64,000 bases of DNA from Nemertoderma westbladi (GCA_032718475.1 JAUCBJ010000306.1:1-64000); one strand, 5' to 3'; numbered from the stretch's first letter, positions 38,301-48,654 are shown. A program made the numbers and translations. Notes: generated from the letters alone by a model not told the origin.

Positions 38301-38841
38301 CTTAACTGACAACTTAAGTGAACTGGACTTAACTGACAACTTAAGTGAACTGTACTTAACTGACAACTTAAGTGAACTGGACTTAACTGACAACTTAAGT
38401 GAACTGGACTTAACTGACCACTTAAGTGAACTGGACTTAACTGACAACTTAAGTGAACTGTACTTAACTGACAACTTAAGTGAACTGGACTTAACTGACA
38501 ACTTAAGTGAACTGGACTTAACTGACAACTTAAGTGAACTCTACTTAACTGACAACTTAAGTGAACTGGACTTAACTGACAACTTAAGTGAACTGGACTT
38601 AACTGACAACTTAAGTGAACTGGACTTGACAAAAAACTTAAGTGAACTGTACTTAAATGACACTTAACTGACAACTTAAGTGAACTGTACTTAACTGACA
38701 ACTTAAGTGAACTCTACTTAACTGACAACTTAAGTGAACTGGACTTAACTGACAACTTAATTGAACTGGACTTGACAAAAAATTTAAGTGAACTGTACTT
38801 AAATGACACTTAACTGACAACTTAAGTGAACTGTACTTAAC
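35323..38841. repeat. 27-bp satellite, second block (about 130 copies)
   Basis: The same unit and variants as the main block. The segment from about 37351 repeats the variant order found at 32760 and at 23173. The last units before 38842 match those before 34658, including a unit with CTTAATTGAACTGG. Confidence 0.97.
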
Positions 38842-39178
38842 CTAATATAATTATGGTGTTTCCAAATCTGAAAACTGCTATTTAATAGCTCTTTTAGTTT
38901 TTAAGTTATAACAATTTCTATTTAGGGATTCCTATTGAAATTACTATTACTATGTATAATGAAACGTCGATTATCTCAAAATATTTTTTTTATGAAATTG
39001 TCAACTTCAAAACCCTACTACTTTTACAATTTTTGAGCAATTAGTCTGAAACTTTCTGTGGGTGTCTACATAGCCACCCTGCATAAAAGTATCAGACAAC
39101 TTTTCGAAATTGTTTATTAATAAAATTTAATACTATTTATAACAAACCTAAAAATTAGGCATAAATTTGCAGCGCCAC
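38842..39178. other. Non-satellite spacer, copy 2, left half
   Basis: It corresponds to the first half of 34658-35322 with a few substitutions (for example TATGTATGATG here reads TATGTATAATG). It stops at AGCGCCAC, where the LTR element begins; the last five bases, GCCAC, are the target duplication repeated at 45898-45902. There is no coding content. Confidence 0.92.
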
Positions 39179-39722
39179 TGTGACGGGATCATCCGGAGAT
39201 GAACCCGATTTATCCGGTTTAGTTCACGCGTCCCCGCCGTATGAAAGAGTATAGAGTTGGAGTTATTGTTGTTCGTTATATTCTGACGTTGATATATGCT
39301 GATACGATATGGATATAGATACAGATATAGAGTGATGTTATACACTGACAATGGCTGTCGGGATGGTAACTAAGATCCCGGTTCTTCCCTAATTGTAACT
39401 TACTGTACCACCAGTAACACTGAGATAACTGAGGTAATATGATTACTGCTTACTGGTTATATTGCACAGTGGCTTTATTGGTACTCAATCGGTGCCAGCC
39501 CCCCTCTGATTGGTTGCTACCCCTGTTGGCGCCCTTTGAGGTGTTCCCGTTCACCCCAGCTATTCCCTCTTCTGTCAGGATACTAACCCCTGACCCTTAT
39601 TGTGTGCTTCTCTCTCCCATTCTGTTGGGGAGGCACGAGTTGGTTGGTACCCAATCTCGTGTCCCCCAATATTGCTTATTGGCTCAACTTTGTGGAGTAT
39701 TGGCGGGATTGATTCGCTAACA
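39179..39722 (-). repeat. 3' LTR of the BEL element
   Basis: 544 bp, identical by eye to 45354-45897. On the element's strand it starts TGTTAGCG and ends GTCACA. A 93-codon frame inside it is identical in both LTRs and is not a gene. GCCAC target duplication lies at 39174-39178. Confidence 0.96.
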
Positions 39723-39731
39723 CTCCCCCCC
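39723..39731 (-). promoter_or_regulatory. Polypurine tract of the BEL element
   Basis: On the element strand GGGGGGGAG lies directly before the 3' LTR start TGTTAGCG. This is the expected place and composition for the plus-strand priming site of an LTR retrotransposon. Confidence 0.8.
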
Positions 39732-40224
39732 ATGCTATCTTCCCGGTGAGAAGATAGCATCAACCTCTAAGTGCGCTTCAATTCCGCTGGATCCCGATCT
39801 AGTATCGGGTGTGGGGTGGGTCTATTTTTTTTCCGGAGTCGGCTTTCCAGGCCGCTCCCTATGGGTATGATCTCACTACCCTCTGGCGTCTCGTGTCGGG
39901 CCGATCGTGCGCTTCTTTCACACAATTTTTGTTTCCCCAACACTCTCACCACTCTAACTCCGCTCTCTGACTCAACTCGCTCTTACCCTCTCCCCACACC
40001 TGAATCGCACTCCTCTCTCTCGCCAACAGTTCCTCTCACTATCTCCTCTCTAATCTCTGCCACTCTCTAAGGCCCTAATCTCTAATGCTATCCCTGTGCT
40101 ATCATACCATCTATCTTATCTAACTTACTAACTCTAACTATCTAACTCTACTCTCTGCTAACTCTTACTACTTTTAGCTCTAACTAAAAGCCTCTAACTC
40201 TAACTCTACTTAGTCTACTCCTTT

Positions 40225-40660
40225 CTACTCTCTACGTGGCGCTTGCGGTGCCCACAACCACTCTACTACTAACTCTAACTAAAAACCCTCTATCTACGTG
40301 GCGCTTGTGGTGCCCACAACCACTCTACTACTACTTCTACTCTACGTGGCGCTTGCGGTGCCCACAACCACTCTACTAATACTAACTCTACGTGGCGCTT
40401 ACGGTGCCCACAACCACTCTACTAATACTAACTCTACGTGGCGCTTACGGTGCCCACAACCACTCTACTAATACTAACTCTACGTGGCGCTTACGGTACT
40501 ACGTACCTTCTAACTCTTACGGTACTACGTACCCTTCAACTCTCTAGCTAGCCAGCGGTACTACGTACCCTCAACTAACTAACTAACTAACTCTTACTAA
40601 CTAGTGGTACTACGTACCTTCTAACTCTTACTAACTAATGGTACTACGTACCCTCTAGCT
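40225..40660. repeat. Tandem repeats in the BEL 3' non-coding region
   Basis: About six copies of a unit containing CTACGTGGCGCTTRCGGTGC and CCACAACCACTCTACTA (spacing near 47 bp in the later copies) are followed by several TACTACGTACC copies within CTAACT-rich DNA. They occupy the place where pol would end in a complete element. TACGTA is palindromic. The region 39732-40224 and 40661-40768 shows no ORF. Confidence 0.85.
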
Positions 40661-40768
40661 ACTCTATTATTTAATTATTTTATTAATTTCAATTAAATAA
40701 TTATTTGTGTGGGAAGCCTCGCCCTCATTCCCACCCCCCTCAGTCCAAATATTGGACGACTAAACCGC

Positions 40769-43700
40769 CTAACTAGGGCGATTCTTCCAACAGGCACTCT
40801 CCCACTGCTGCTCTTGTAGGTCCTGTAGGATTCGCCGCACTCTCTTCGCCAATTCCATCTCACCAGGAATTGGTTCTCTCTCTTCTGCCACCCTAAGGTT
40901 GGGTCTCTCCACCGCCTTCTTAGCTAGCTCGTCTCCTGGCATCAGAATGCCACCTCTCTCCTTATTATCTCCCGCCGGCAGAATGAATAGAAAGTGAAAG
41001 AACAGGCAGAATAGAAGATATAATAGTAGTCCTATCCCTTTCCATCCCGCCTTCCTTCTCGACTTCCCCCTTGTCGGTATGCCTCCAAACCGGACCGGCG
41101 TCTCTTCCGGACACTCCTCTAGACACTCCTCCAGACACTCCTCTGGAGTATTGTCCTCCGGACACCTCGCCGTCCGCTCCTCTCCATCTCCATACCGATG
41201 CTTGCTGGGAAACCTGCTCTCCTCTGCCCACTTTCTTACTGTCACCTCCCTATCTGGCTCTACTATCTCCTCCGGCTTCTTATCTTCGTTCTCTATGTTT
41301 GCGGTGCCTGGTAACATGCACCCTGATGTCTCTGTCACACTGCATGGTATCTTAGTTTTAACTGGGCCGCTAAGCGTCCATCCGAACGGCGTGAGGATCG
41401 CCGTCGGATCCCGTTGCCTGTCTTCGCCGAAGACCATCTTCGTTCTCTCGTGGGCCGTCGGGCAGTCCATCCCTACTATAATGGACACCTTCCTAACGTC
41501 CACCTTTGGTATTGAGAAATCGATAGCGTCCAGGAATCTATACTGCTCGACCTCAATGTTGGTTGGTCGCCTGGCGTTGATGTTTATCGATTCGATGACG
41601 TGGATGGGGTCGATCGTCGCCCCATAGTCGCATCCCGGTGCAATCGCTGCTACCCTGCACCGCCCCGTCCTCGTCTCTAGGACCTCATCTCTACTCGAGA
41701 CGGTGGTTACCGCCATTCTTTTCAGCCTCGTCTTTAGCCCTATCTCTTCGGCCACCCAGTTCTCCACCAGCGTGAAGGCTGCTCCGCTGTCGACCAGCAT
41801 TAATGTCGTTACTGATCGACCGCCCTCTCCTGATATCTTTACTGGTACTACCCCGAGTAGTACTTCTCTCTTCTTCTCCTCTTCTGTTGTGCTTGTAGCC
41901 ATTGCCTGGCCTCCAGTCTCGGACTCTCTAACTGCTGTCTCTCCACACTCTCCGGATCTGTGTCCTTCTACCACACATCGATGACATAGTCCGTTCGCGT
42001 CTGTGTAGGCTATACGATCTCGTTTGGGCAACGCTTGCCAGTACTTGCAACTCCTGGTCTTATGGGTTCCGTCCCGATGTAATTGACATTGGAATCCTGG
42101 ATTATAGCGTTTCCTGTATAGTCCTTCACGTATCGCGCTTAGGTTTATATGTACCGACTTAATGTTTTGGTTGTCTAGACTCGGCCTACTGGGTATATTG
42201 GGATTGTGTTTATTATATATGGTGTTATTTTCTTTCTGTCCCTGCCACGGTGTGGCCCTACTACCACCTAACTGTGGACTAGCAGTCCCCTGTACGGCCG
42301 CGTGTGGTATTGACTGTCCGCACAACCTGTTCTCGTCCAAGGGGTTCGATGTTCTCGCTCCTATTGGGGTATATTGTCGATATTGTGATGGGGGAATGTC
42401 ACCCTGTCCCCCCCCGGCCGGTATGTTTGGTACTGGGGTTGATGTTAATACATTGGGGCCCATACGTCTATCTCCAATAACTCCCCCCTCCCCTGGATAT
42501 ATGTTATGTCCCTGTGTATTATTATAGTCATGCTGCTGTACCGATATAGGCCTACCTACCTCTCGCCTACCTACCGGTATGTACTCCGCGACTTCCGGGT
42601 TTAATCCCGTCGTTCGCGCTATCCCATCGCCTACTCTATCTCTCCCAGCATGGCCTATAATAGTATGTGCAGTAAGGCCTACAGTATGTCCTGCAGTCTG
42701 CATGTGCCCTTCCGAACCGAAGTTTATTCTTCGCGAATCTCGAATCTCCCCGCGACTACTGCACTCTCGATCGGCAGCTATATCCCGTCGGGAAGTTTCC
42801 CTTCGATCCCCTATCCTGCTCTCGTCTTCGTATTTGTACGTCCTGTACCCCTCTCTTGGCGTGCGGTGCGTTTCTCCGGGGCGACGGCAATCTCCCGAAG
42901 TTCGACCCCACTGGCTCCCTGACTCCATCTCTACTGTCGACGGTCCGTTATCCGTCCTCGTACCGCTATCGTTCGTGGCGACACTTCTTCTACTATCTTC
43001 TCTTCTTCTCTTTTCTGTGTAGTATTCCGGTTCGTGAGATCTCTCGTCGACCTCCCGGTTAAACTCCACTCTTCCTCCTCCCTCTTCTAATCGGGCTCGA
43101 CGCTTCGTCTGCCCTCTCGCGACGTCAACCTGCTTCTCTCTGCTCGATCGCACGCCGCTGGGGATACTCGCAATCCCCCTATTACTCTCCGTCGCCGGTT
43201 GTTGCGGTTTACCTATTTCGGCCCTCGCATTATCCGCTGACGGCTGTGGGACACTCCCTGCCCCCCCTCTCTCTCTACTAATCTCTCGCGGTGGGGTGCC
43301 CGCAGCCCCCCCCCACCCGCTACTTCTAACTTCACTATCTCTTACTACACTTCTGCGTCCCTCTTGTCGGACACTCTCTACCCCCTTTCTCTCGCCACTA
43401 ATCTTCTGTGGTGGGGTGCCCGTAGCCCCCCCCCACTCGCCACATCTAACTTCACTATCTCTTACTTCGTCTCTACACCCCTCTCTAGTCGACGCACTGT
43501 CTCTACTACGGCTGGGTCTATTCACCCCCGCCTCTCTCTCTACTACTGCGTGGCCCATCAGGCCTATTTCGGGTTGGCTCAACCCCGCTTCCTCCTGCCT
43601 ACCAACTACGTGGCCTACCAGGCCGCCGTCGGGTTGGCTCAACCCTGCCACCCCCTGCCTACTAACTACGTGGCCTACCAGGCCACCGTCTGCCGGGTTA

Positions 43701-45286
43701 TGTACGTCCGACACGCTCATATTAATAGCACCATTCCCAATATTATTTGTTAAATCAATTAAATTATTAGAATTCGAATCACCCTGCGGGCTTGAATTGA
43801 AATTATTATTTAGAGTATTTGTATTTAAATTTAAATTACTACTACCCGGTAAAATATTATTTCCTGTAATAAAGGGATTAGGGTTATCTACTACGGTACT
43901 ATTAATATTAACATTTCCTAACGTACTACTATTACCCCCCCCGCCCGTACGGCTATACCAGTTCTGGTTCTCCCGCCCGGTGCCTGTAAGTGGGGTCTCA
44001 CTCTCTGATATCTCCAACCGCGCCAGTTCTAGTCGGCGCCGTTTAAGTTTGGCTTGATATTGCGCAAGCCTCCCTAGCTGAGCACGCAAATCATCCCGCC
44101 TGCGCTCATCCTCTATCCCCTTCTCTCGCATATTCTGTTCGGTCAACTCTGCCCCTCTCGCAAGCATCTCAAACCGCTCGCTCTCTACACCCATCTCTAG
44201 CTCTCTACACTCCTTGGCCCTCTCTCTATACTCCTCGGCCTTCTCTCTACGCTCCCTCTCCAAGCCTCCTACCTTCTCTGAGAATGCGGTTTCCTCTCTC
44301 AATTGCCACTCTAACTCATTCTGCTCTGTCGCAACCTTTTCTAATTTATACGCCACGCGTTCACTCTCTCGCACCCTTCTTTCTTTTGCGGAGGATGTAG
44401 CAGACTTATCGGTTGCGACGGACTCCCGCCGCCCCTCCGTCCCACTAACTTTCCCCCGCCTCCCGGAACTTCCACCGACCGACGAGACCGAACCCGCGGG
44501 GTCAACCTCGGGTTCGCCCTCCTCTGGTCTGTTCCAACCCACTGTTTCTATACCCCGGGCATCGATTAAGTATGGCCCTATGTACACTACTCTAGGTTCT
44601 ATATTCCCATACCGCCATGAGTCATACAGTTCCTCGGCAACCCATGTCGCTCTCTCCTCGGCCAACCCTCTCTGCCCGAAACGCATTAGATAGTATAGAT
44701 GTCTATTCGACTCACCTAGTCCTAGGTTCAGTTTTACCTCGTCTATCCTTCTCCCTTCTCTGGCCTCCTTTATCAGTCTCCGGGTCGCGTTGTAGGCCCG
44801 TCGAAGTCGCTCGGAAACCCCGACGTCCTCGTCGCCGACCCCTCGTCCGTCTCTCCGGGTTCGACGTCGCACCGTCGGCCCCACCGTCGCCGTTCCGGTG
44901 GGCCGTGCGTCGCCCTCGGCCTGCGGTTGGCCGGCGACATCGGTGTCGACATCCCCGTCGTCTCTCCGGGTCCGGCGTCGTACCGTTGGCCCCACCGTCG
45001 CCGTCTCGGTGGGCCGTTCGCCGCCCTCGGCCTGTGGCTGGCCCGCGACGTCGGTATCGACATCCCCGCCTCGTGTCGACTCGTCCCTTCCTACCTCGAG
45101 CCCGATTCCTCTCTCCTCCGGCTCGATCTCCTGTTCCAGGCGGTCCCCCTCTGCTCGACTCTCCGGTTCGCCCGTCTCTAGTGGCTCCGGTGTCGTGGGC
45201 CTGTATCGCCTGGTCGCGGCCTCGCGGATCGTTAGATCTTCGTCGTCCGGGGTCCGCGTGGGTGTCACTTCACCCTTCTCACTCAT
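40769..45286 (-). CDS. BEL/Pao Gag-protease polyprotein with C-terminal hydrophobic segment
   Basis: 1505 codons, starting 67 bp after the 5' LTR. In order: an acidic/basic disordered N-terminus with two copies of a DVDTDVAGQPQAEG/VRRRTRRD segment; charged coiled coil (about 300-430); an Asn-rich linker; Gly/Arg-rich repeats (GGLVGHVV and SEVR..GWGGA..GTPP types); a Cys/His knuckle region (about 1065-1115: CQLHRDGTHKTRSC, CHRCVVEGHRSGEC); and a retropepsin-like domain with LMLVDSGAAFTL (about 1160) ending in the BEL-typical FGWTLSGP. After this, where reverse transcriptase should begin, there are about 180 odd residues: a Cys/Glu repeat (EECLEECLEEC) and a strong hydrophobic helix near 1425 (GIGLLLYLLFCLFFHFLFI), then a charged end. 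No polymerase or integrase motif was found. The role of the hydrophobic tail is unknown; it is not recognisably an envelope. Confidence 0.9.
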   Translation of the reverse strand: MSEKGEVTPTRTPDDEDLTIREAATRRYRPTTPEPLETGEPESRAEGDRLEQEIEPEERGIGLEVGRDESTRGGDVDTDVAGQPQAEGGERPTETATVGPTVRRRTRRDDGDVDTDVAGQPQAEGDARPTGTATVGPTVRRRTRRDGRGVGDEDVGVSERLRRAYNATRRLIKEAREGRRIDEVKLNLGLGESNRHLYYLMRFGQRGLAEERATWVAEELYDSWRYGNIEPRVVYIGPYLIDARGIETVGWNRPEEGEPEVDPAGSVSSVGGSSGRRGKVSGTEGRRESVATDKSATSSAKERRVRESERVAYKLEKVATEQNELEWQLREETAFSEKVGGLERERREKAEEYRERAKECRELEMGVESERFEMLARGAELTEQNMREKGIEDERRRDDLRAQLGRLAQYQAKLKRRRLELARLEISESETPLTGTGRENQNWYSRTGGGGNSSTLGNVNINSTVVDNPNPFITGNNILPGSSNLNLNTNTLNNNFNSSPQGDSNSNNLIDLTNNIGNGAINMSVSDVHNPADGGLVGHVVSRQGVAGLSQPDGGLVGHVVGRQEEAGLSQPEIGLMGHAVVEREAGVNRPSRSRDSASTREGCRDEVRDSEVRCGEWGGATGTPPQKISGERKGVESVRQEGRRSVVRDSEVRSSGWGGAAGTPPREISRERGGAGSVPQPSADNARAEIGKPQQPATESNRGIASIPSGVRSSREKQVDVARGQTKRRARLEEGGGRVEFNREVDERSHEPEYYTEKRRREDSRRSVATNDSGTRTDNGPSTVEMESGSQWGRTSGDCRRPGETHRTPREGYRTYKYEDESRIGDRRETSRRDIAADRECSSRGEIRDSRRINFGSEGHMQTAGHTVGLTAHTIIGHAGRDRVGDGIARTTGLNPEVAEYIPVGRREVGRPISVQQHDYNNTQGHNIYPGEGGVIGDRRMGPNVLTSTPVPNIPAGGGQGDIPPSQYRQYTPIGARTSNPLDENRLCGQSIPHAAVQGTASPQLGGSRATPWQGQKENNTIYNKHNPNIPSRPSLDNQNIKSVHINLSAIREGLYRKRYNPGFQCQLHRDGTHKTRSCKYWQALPKRDRIAYTDANGLCHRCVVEGHRSGECGETAVRESETGGQAMATSTTEEEKKREVLLGVVPVKISGEGGRSVTTLMLVDSGAAFTLVENWVAEEIGLKTRLKRMAVTTVSSRDEVLETRTGRCRVAAIAPGCDYGATIDPIHVIESININARRPTNIEVEQYRFLDAIDFSIPKVDVRKVSIIVGMDCPTAHERTKMVFGEDRQRDPTAILTPFGWTLSGPVKTKIPCSVTETSGCMLPGTANIENEDKKPEEIVEPDREVTVRKWAEESRFPSKHRYGDGEERTARCPEDNTPEECLEECLEECPEETPVRFGGIPTRGKSRRKAGWKGIGLLLYLLFCLFFHFLFILPAGDNKERGGILMPGDELAKKAVERPNLRVAEEREPIPGEMELAKRVRRILQDLQEQQWESACWKNRPS

Positions 45287-45353
45287 CTTTCCTTCGTTGG
45301 TGGCTGGTGGTTTACTTTAGGCTAGGTTAGGGCGTTAACTCTTACTTAGTTAC

Positions 45354-45897
45354 TGTGACGGGATCATCCGGAGATGAACCCGATTTATCCGGTTTAGTTC
45401 ACGCGTCCCCGCCGTATGAAAGAGTATAGAGTTGGAGTTATTGTTGTTCGTTATATTCTGACGTTGATATATGCTGATACGATATGGATATAGATACAGA
45501 TATAGAGTGATGTTATACACTGACAATGGCTGTCGGGATGGTAACTAAGATCCCGGTTCTTCCCTAATTGTAACTTACTGTACCACCAGTAACACTGAGA
45601 TAACTGAGGTAATATGATTACTGCTTACTGGTTATATTGCACAGTGGCTTTATTGGTACTCAATCGGTGCCAGCCCCCCTCTGATTGGTTGCTACCCCTG
45701 TTGGCGCCCTTTGAGGTGTTCCCGTTCACCCCAGCTATTCCCTCTTCTGTCAGGATACTAACCCCTGACCCTTATTGTGTGCTTCTCTCTCCCATTCTGT
45801 TGGGGAGGCACGAGTTGGTTGGTACCCAATCTCGTGTCCCCCAATATTGCTTATTGGCTCAACTTTGTGGAGTATTGGCGGGATTGATTCGCTAACA
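45354..45897 (-). repeat. 5' LTR of the BEL element
   Basis: The mate of 39179-39722, same length and, by eye, same sequence. The right flank GCCAC (45898-45902) repeats the left flank, and sequence then continues into the split spacer as CTAGCGGTGC. I could not match the bases inside this LTR (GTAACTAAGTAAGAG on the element strand) to a known tRNA primer site. Confidence 0.96.
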
Positions 45898-46227
45898 GCC
45901 ACCTAGCGGTGCAGAATTATTTTCACAAAATTTCGCCTGATAGTTATGTTGCCCCATCTTTGATATATCATATAAAAAAACGTTCATGTAATTAGATTCA
46001 AAACTGTAAAAGCCTTAGGGTTTTAAGCGCAACCAAGTTTTTTTTATTGTTAACTAGTATTAACTAATATTAAATAGCGAAAAATAAAAATTTTCTAACC
46101 TGTCATGTAGAATAGCATCTTAGGCACCTATATTCCAAATTATAGCCCAAACCAAACAATCTTGAAACGCTGAGAGTGATAAATTGAAGAGTTGTCCGAA
46201 AATGGTGTACCCCCCCCCCCCCCCCCC
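45898..46227. other. Non-satellite spacer, copy 2, right half
   Basis: It corresponds to the second half of 34658-35322, ending in a run of about 18 C before the satellite resumes. The homopolymer is shorter than in copy 1. There is no coding content. Confidence 0.92.
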
Positions 46228-47612
46228 TTAAGTGAACTGTACTTAACTGACAACTTAAATGAACTGGACTTAACTGACAACTTAAGTGAACTGTACTTAA
46301 CTGACAACTTAAGTGAAATGTACTTAACTGACAACTTAAGTGAACTGTACTTAACTGACAACTTAAGTGAACTGGACTTATCTGACAACTTAAGTGAACT
46401 GGACTTAACTGACAACTTAAGTGAACTGTACTTAACTGACAACTTAAGTGAACTGGACTTAACTGACAACTTAAGTGAACTGGACTTAACTGACAACTTA
46501 AGTGAACTCTACTTAACTGACAACTTAAGTGAACTGGACTTAACTGACAACTTAAGTGAACTGGACTTAACTGACAACTTAAGTGAACTGGACTTGACAA
46601 AAAACTTAAGTGAACTGTACTTAAATGACACTTAACTGACAACTTAAGTGAACTGTACTTAACTGACAACTTAAGTGAACTGTACTTAACTGACAACTTA
46701 AGTGAACTGGACTTAACTGACAACTTAAGTGAACTGTACTTAACTGACAACTTAAGTGAACTGGACTGTACTTAACTGACAACTTAAGTGAACTGGACTT
46801 AACTGACAACTTAAGTGAACTGGACTTAACTGACAACTTAAGTGAACTCTACTTAACTGACCACTTAAGTGAACTGGACTTAACTGACAACTTAAGTGAA
46901 CTGGACTTAACTGACAACTTAAGTGAACTGGACTTGACAAAAAACTTAAGTGAACTGTACTTAAATGACACTTAACTGACAACTTAAGTGAACTGTACTT
47001 AACTGACAACTTAAGTGAACTCTACTTAACTGACAACTTAAGTGAACTGGACTTAACTGACAACTTAAGTGAACTGGACTTGACAAAAAACTTAAGTGAA
47101 CTGTACTTAACTGACAACTTAAGTGAACTCTACTTAACTGACAACTTAAGTGAACTGGACTTAACTGACAACTTAAGTGAACTGGACTTGACAAAAAACT
47201 TAAGTGAACTGTACTTAACTGACAACTTAAGTGAACTGTACTTAACTGACAACTTAAGTGAACTGTACTTAACTGACAACTTAAGTGAACTGTACTTAAC
47301 TGACAACTTAAGTGAACTGTACTTAACTGACAACTTAAGTAAACTGGACTTAACTGACAACTTAAGTGAACTGTACTTAACTGACAACTTAAGTGAACTG
47401 TACTTAACTGACAACTTAAGTGAACTGTACTTAACTGACAACTTAAATGAAATGTACTTAACTGACAACTTAAGTGAAATGGACTTAACTGACAACTTAA
47501 GTGAACTGGACTTAACTGACAACTTAAGTGAACTGGATTTGACAAAAAACTTAAGTGAACTGGACTTGACAAAAAACTTAAGTGAACTGTACTTAACTGA
47601 CAACATAAATAT
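46228..47612. repeat. 27-bp satellite, third block (about 51 copies)
   Basis: It opens with the same CTTAAGTGAACTGTAC..AAATGAACTGG order found at 35323, consistent with the duplication of spacer plus flank. One unit near 46765 is fused (CTGGACTGTACTT), a length change of the array. The block decays into unique AT-rich DNA at about 47605. Confidence 0.97.
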
Positions 47613-48050
47613 ATTCAATGAAAAATAACCAACTGCATATTTACAGTATTAAACTACACGTTATATGCGACTTCGCGCAGCATGTAAGACATACCACAAC
47701 AGCGGAGCTTAAGTAATGTAGGCCTAAAGTTATCTCTAGTGGTAGAAGTCGGGATGTCTACCGATAGACAGACAACGGACGGACGGACATCCAGATACTG
47801 TATATTCAGTTCCACCGCAGAAATACATAAATTCGACAGAAATACATAAATTGGTTTGTTGTTTTAACTTCTTTTTAATCACTCTTATTTTACTTGTCTT
47901 GCCTCTCGTCGAAAGGGTTTGTTATTATAGAGTCATGAATCTCAATAAACAAAGGAACGTAAGTTAGGAAATCGCTTAGATCCATACAATGCATGTGTCT
48001 GAGTTTATAACGAACCTAAAACGATATAATTATGTGGTTAGACAATTAAA
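47613..48050. other. AT-rich non-coding stretch
   Basis: No ORF or RNA gene is supported. It includes a short duplicated AGAAATACATAAATT segment (about 47820-47850) and a GACAGACAACGGACGGACGGACA purine-rich piece. It separates the satellite from the EF-hand gene. Confidence 0.5.
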
Positions 48051-48078
48051 AAAATTAAGTAAAAAAATTGGGGTAGGT

Positions 48079-48293
48079 GTAAAACGCGGATCCGGATCCG
48101 GATTCCAAAATTATCAATTAAGGGAAAGAAGCAGGTTACAGTGGCACGTTATTTTAACCAAAACAATAAACTAAAGTCAATAGAACAGGTTATAGTTTTA
48201 TTTTTGGGAGTTAAAAAAATGTAAAAAAAATCGACTTCCGTAGGGACAATATTAAATGTAGAATCCGGATCCGGATCCGGATCCGCGTTTTAC
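48079..48293. repeat. Inverted repeat with GGATCC/TCCGGA tandem core
   Basis: The left arm 48079-48105 and right arm 48261-48293 are reverse complements sharing GTAAAACGCGGATCCGGATC. The right arm has one additional GGATCC hexamer, so the arms differ by a 6-bp repeat. About 155 bp of AT-rich DNA lies between. It is probably a small foldback element. Confidence 0.8.
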
Positions 48294-48412
48294 TCTGACC
48301 CAAAAAATTGCGCAATTTTCGGAAATCATTAAACGAAACCGTTTCAATTGAATCTCAATTAGTACAGTAGCTGAATGAAAATCATATCATTAATGAATAA
48401 TAGGCTACTAAC

Positions 48413-48587
48413 ATTGTTGATATTTTCCATGCTGATGCCGCCCGCCTGTAATTCTACCAATAGTTGCGGGACCGATATAGCGTTACTGTAATCGTCGACA
48501 TGGGCTAGGAAGAATCCTTTGCACTTGTTTAATCTCATCGTCATGTAACTCAGATCGATTTTCTTTATCATATCTTTCATAAATGAA
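48413..48587 (-). CDS. EF-hand protein, exon C
   Basis: A 175-nt exon with acceptor TTCCAG/TTCATT at 48588 and likely donor AACAAT/GTTAGT at 48413. Its first base completes the codon left by the phase-2 donor at 49169. It encodes FMKDMIKKIDLSYMTMRLNK, then GFFLAHVDDYSNAISVPQLL and VELQAGGISMENINN: a helix-loop-helix resembling a degenerate EF-hand whose loop (VDDYSNAISVPQL) lacks the usual Gly and final Glu. If the donor is not used, the frame runs 18 more codons to a stop at 48359, which would make this the last exon. Confidence 0.8.
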
Positions 48588-48654
48588 CTGGAATTAAAAT
48601 TGAATAATATGTAATAAAACTGCGCCGACGTGACGTCATTATTGCGAGGTATTA

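Larger units (their letters stand above)
39179..45897 (-). mobile_element. BEL/Pao LTR retrotransposon, pol-less, intact ends
   Basis: A 6,719-bp element bounded by 544-bp direct repeats that start TG and end CA, with target duplication GCCAC on both sides and an uninterrupted paralogous target at 34981-34995. The coding strand is minus, so the 5' LTR is 45354-45897. One ORF supplies Gag and an aspartic protease. Reverse transcriptase, RNase H and integrase, normally over 1,000 codons after the protease in BEL elements, are absent. The 3' part is about 1 kb of non-coding, pyrimidine-rich repeats. LTRs with no visible difference imply a very recent insertion, so movement must have used enzymes supplied in trans or the element lost pol just before or during insertion. 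Confidence 0.95.

Noticed and set aside
39439-39720. 93-codon frame repeated at 45614-45895
   Set aside because: It lies in the LTR and is identical only because the LTRs are identical; no protein features.
41071-45330. Plus-strand frames of up to 253 codons inside the BEL element
   Set aside because: Antisense shadows of the 1505-codon Gag-protease ORF; compositions mirror its Arg/Glu-rich regions.
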